A stretch of 64,000 nucleotides of DNA, taken from Leptolyngbya iicbica LK (GTDB lineage Bacteria; Cyanobacteriota; Cyanobacteriia; Phormidesmidales; Phormidesmidaceae). Position numbers and translations under genes: made by a program. The DNA is taken from contig NZ_QVFV01000002.1 of NCBI RefSeq assembly GCF_004212215.1, forward strand, positions 271,794 to 335,793. The letters are read 5' to 3'. Below the pieces are notes generated by a model. The model was not told where the DNA came from. It saw only the letters and a program-made list of their open reading frames with translations, and made no database searches. Shown one piece after another: positions 62,429-64,000 of this stretch. The stretch's first letter is position 1. Each line of letters opens with the position of its first letter.

Positions 62429-63631
62429 TTATTCGCCGATCGCCTGAGCGACCATTTGCTGAAAGCGATAGACCGCTTGCTCTAACTCTGGGGAAAAACA
62501 GCCGCCATCAAAGCGGGGGGAGTAGCGACCCTGCTGCAGGCGCTCGATCATCTCAATGTCTTCGTCGTTGGTGTCTTGCCAAAGGTCGATGGGCAGGTGG
62601 CGCAGCGCCTGATTTTCCGGCGTCATTGCCGCATCACCGACAAAATAAAAGCTCATGCGCTCTCGGGTGGTGTCATGACTGAGGGGATTCACCGAAAACA
62701 CCAGGAAATAGTCGGGGTGGACGCCCAGCATCAGGTTGGGAAAGACGGTGACATATTCGGCGACGGTGTCTTTATGGTGTGCTTCTAAGTTGGCGAAGGT
62801 GGGGAGCGATCGCCCCTCGATCACGCCGCTCTTGTATAGCAGACTGCCCTGACCCACATGGATGTCGCCCACCTCAAAGCGAAAATGATCTTCCATGCGT
62901 GAGCAACTGTTCAGCGCTGGATGCACCCAGGTCAGGTGATAGCTTTCAGAAAAGTTTTCGATCGCGAGCTTCCAATTGGCTTTGCAGGTCAGACCGACCT
63001 CGCGAGGCTCGCGGCGTAACTGCTGGAGGTCATAGGTGGCCCAGCGCTCGATCACCGGCTGCAAATATTCCTCCAGCGGAGGCGCATCCCCCGCAATATT
63101 CACAAATACTAAATCGAGCCATTGCTCACAGCGAATCGGCTTGAGCCCTTTGGCCGTGCGGTCAAAGCCGTCGTAACTGTCCTGGTAGTAACCCCCAAAG
63201 TGGGGGGTGCTTTTCAATTGGCCATCTAGCTTGTAAGTCCAAGAGTGATACGGACAGCGAAGATTGCCCTGCACATTGCATGGGGCATTCACCAACTGCA
63301 AGCCCCGATGGCTACAAATGTTGTGAAAGGCACGGAGCGTGCCCGCGCGATCGCGCACCAAGGCGATCGGCATCCCTGCCACTTCCGCAGGCAGCACATC
63401 CCCAGGATTAGGCACATCTGAAGCCAACCCCACAAAGACCCAATAGTGACTGAACACAGTCTCGCGCTCTCGCTGCAAATAGTGGGCACTGGTATACGCG
63501 GCGGCAGGCAAACCCGTCTGGCGATAATCATCTAAGTGGATCACTTCCACATCATTTGATTCCTGAGTGGGCTCAGGACACTCAATCAGAGTCAAATCAG
63601 GGGGATAAACTGCAATATTTTCCTGCGTCAT
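62429..63631 (-). CDS. Rieske oxygenase alpha subunit, glycine-betaine-monooxygenase-like
   Basis: I start at ATG 63631 (M-T-Q-E-N-I-A-V-Y); the frame up to 63727 is unlikely. The Rieske cluster has C106-x-H108 (C-S-H-R-G) and C126-x2-H129 (C-P-Y-H-S-W). The mononuclear iron site has H232 and H237 in E-N-F-S-E-S-Y-H-L-T-W-V-H-P, with a later Asp in L-W-Q-D-T-N-D-E. At 400 residues it fits the GbcA/stachydrine/choline-monooxygenase type, which removes N-methyl groups or hydroxylates quaternary amines. A partner reductase (GbcB-like) is not in the window. It heads the five-gene cluster, with betaine to dimethylglycine as the likely reaction. Confidence 0.9.
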   Translation of the reverse strand: MTQENIAVYPPDLTLIECPEPTQESNDVEVIHLDDYRQTGLPAAAYTSAHYLQRERETVFSHYWVFVGLASDVPNPGDVLPAEVAGMPIALVRDRAGTLRAFHNICSHRGLQLVNAPCNVQGNLRCPYHSWTYKLDGQLKSTPHFGGYYQDSYDGFDRTAKGLKPIRCEQWLDLVFVNIAGDAPPLEEYLQPVIERWATYDLQQLRREPREVGLTCKANWKLAIENFSESYHLTWVHPALNSCSRMEDHFRFEVGDIHVGQGSLLYKSGVIEGRSLPTFANLEAHHKDTVAEYVTVFPNLMLGVHPDYFLVFSVNPLSHDTTRERMSFYFVGDAAMTPENQALRHLPIDLWQDTNDEDIEMIERLQQGRYSPRFDGGCFSPELEQAVYRFQQMVAQAIGE

Positions 63632-64000
63632 ATTTTGCCTCGATGGCTGTGCCTGGGTACAAGTTCTGCAAAAACGACCTATAAAAACAGCTCGAACATG
63701 CCAATGTCGAGCCAAAACAAAAACCAATCATTTCACTTGTCATCACAAGATCAGAAAACTTGTCATAACAAGACTTAAGAAAGGAAGATAATGCCCTCAA
63801 AAAAGCAATAATGTTTTCTGTCTTACAATTCTAAATTTATTTTCTTATGAGTCGCTGACAAATGATCTCCTCAGGGAATCCTGAAATATTCCCTTTTGGC
63901 AAGGGTTTGGAGCTGTTGTGGGCATATTGCCCAGGCACTCCGTGTTCAATCCAAGACTTGTAGTGACAACTGTATCGCCAAAGACAGTTTTCTCTGGCTG
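63632..64000. promoter_or_regulatory. Upstream region of the Rieske gene, window end
   Basis: About 370 AT-rich bases. It should carry the promoter of the minus-strand cluster. Near 63770-63840 there are A/T runs on both strands. No supported gene is present up to the window edge. Confidence 0.4.

Overview
The window looks like chromosomal DNA of a beta-cyanobacterium, probably a filamentous Leptolyngbya-like lineage. The evidence is very frequent GCGATCGC (HIP1-type) octamers, a form IB Rubisco operon with the chaperone gene rbcX between rbcL and rbcS, a psbA-family gene, a Cph2-type phytochrome-like protein, a group 1 sigma factor of cyanobacterial type and a His-type Dps. I found no rRNA, tRNA, CRISPR array, prophage or intact insertion sequence. 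Inverted-repeat (REP/MITE-like) elements are common between genes.

Layout. 1-8.7 kb: end of a glycosyltransferase gene, an orphan sensor histidine kinase, an LD-carboxypeptidase, a winged-helix-like protein, a PAS/GAF/GGDEF diguanylate cyclase, a GntR/UTRA regulator and a TM2/DUF2752 membrane cluster. 8.7-18 kb: trpD, a YggT protein, an HxlR regulator, an HD phosphohydrolase / ABC permease / lipoprotein group, nadA, a short RecQ helicase and hisA. 18-31.5 kb: a phasin-like helical protein, the principal sigma factor gene, an exported acetamidase-family protein, a three-gene group (coiled-coil membrane protein, solute-binding/vWA lipoprotein, nuclease), leuA, and a 915-residue CHRD/DUF4394 protein beside a Tat-exported ferritin-like protein. 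31.6-39.4 kb: an ECF sigma factor with its RskA-like anti-sigma factor, an isoaspartyl peptidase, an ATP-grasp enzyme, a Fur-family regulator divergent from dps, and a tightly coupled group encoding an OB-fold/[2Fe-2S] protein plus a 33-residue membrane peptide. 40-48 kb: an aberrant D1 gene, a CbbY-like phosphatase and cph2. 48-51.5 kb: an SH3 lipoprotein, a CDP-alcohol phosphatidyltransferase, a toxin/antitoxin-like pair and a TIR/GUN4 reading frame split by an in-frame stop. 52-56.3 kb: rbcL-rbcX-rbcS and a bestrophin channel. 56.3-63.6 kb: five genes on one strand (Rieske oxygenase, DMGDH/GcvT-type dehydrogenase, DMT transporter, MTHFR-like protein, L-serine dehydratase) that read as an N-methylated-amine (glycine-betaine-like) breakdown route.

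The strongest points for a second look are: the D1 homologue lacks several Mn4CaO5 ligands (rogue/sentinel type); the betaine-type catabolic cluster, whose junctions carry related palindromic repeats; the TIR-stop-GUN4 gene; the insertion of two circularly permuted CHRD repeats inside a DUF4394 domain; and the unlisted 33-residue membrane peptide at 38375-38476.
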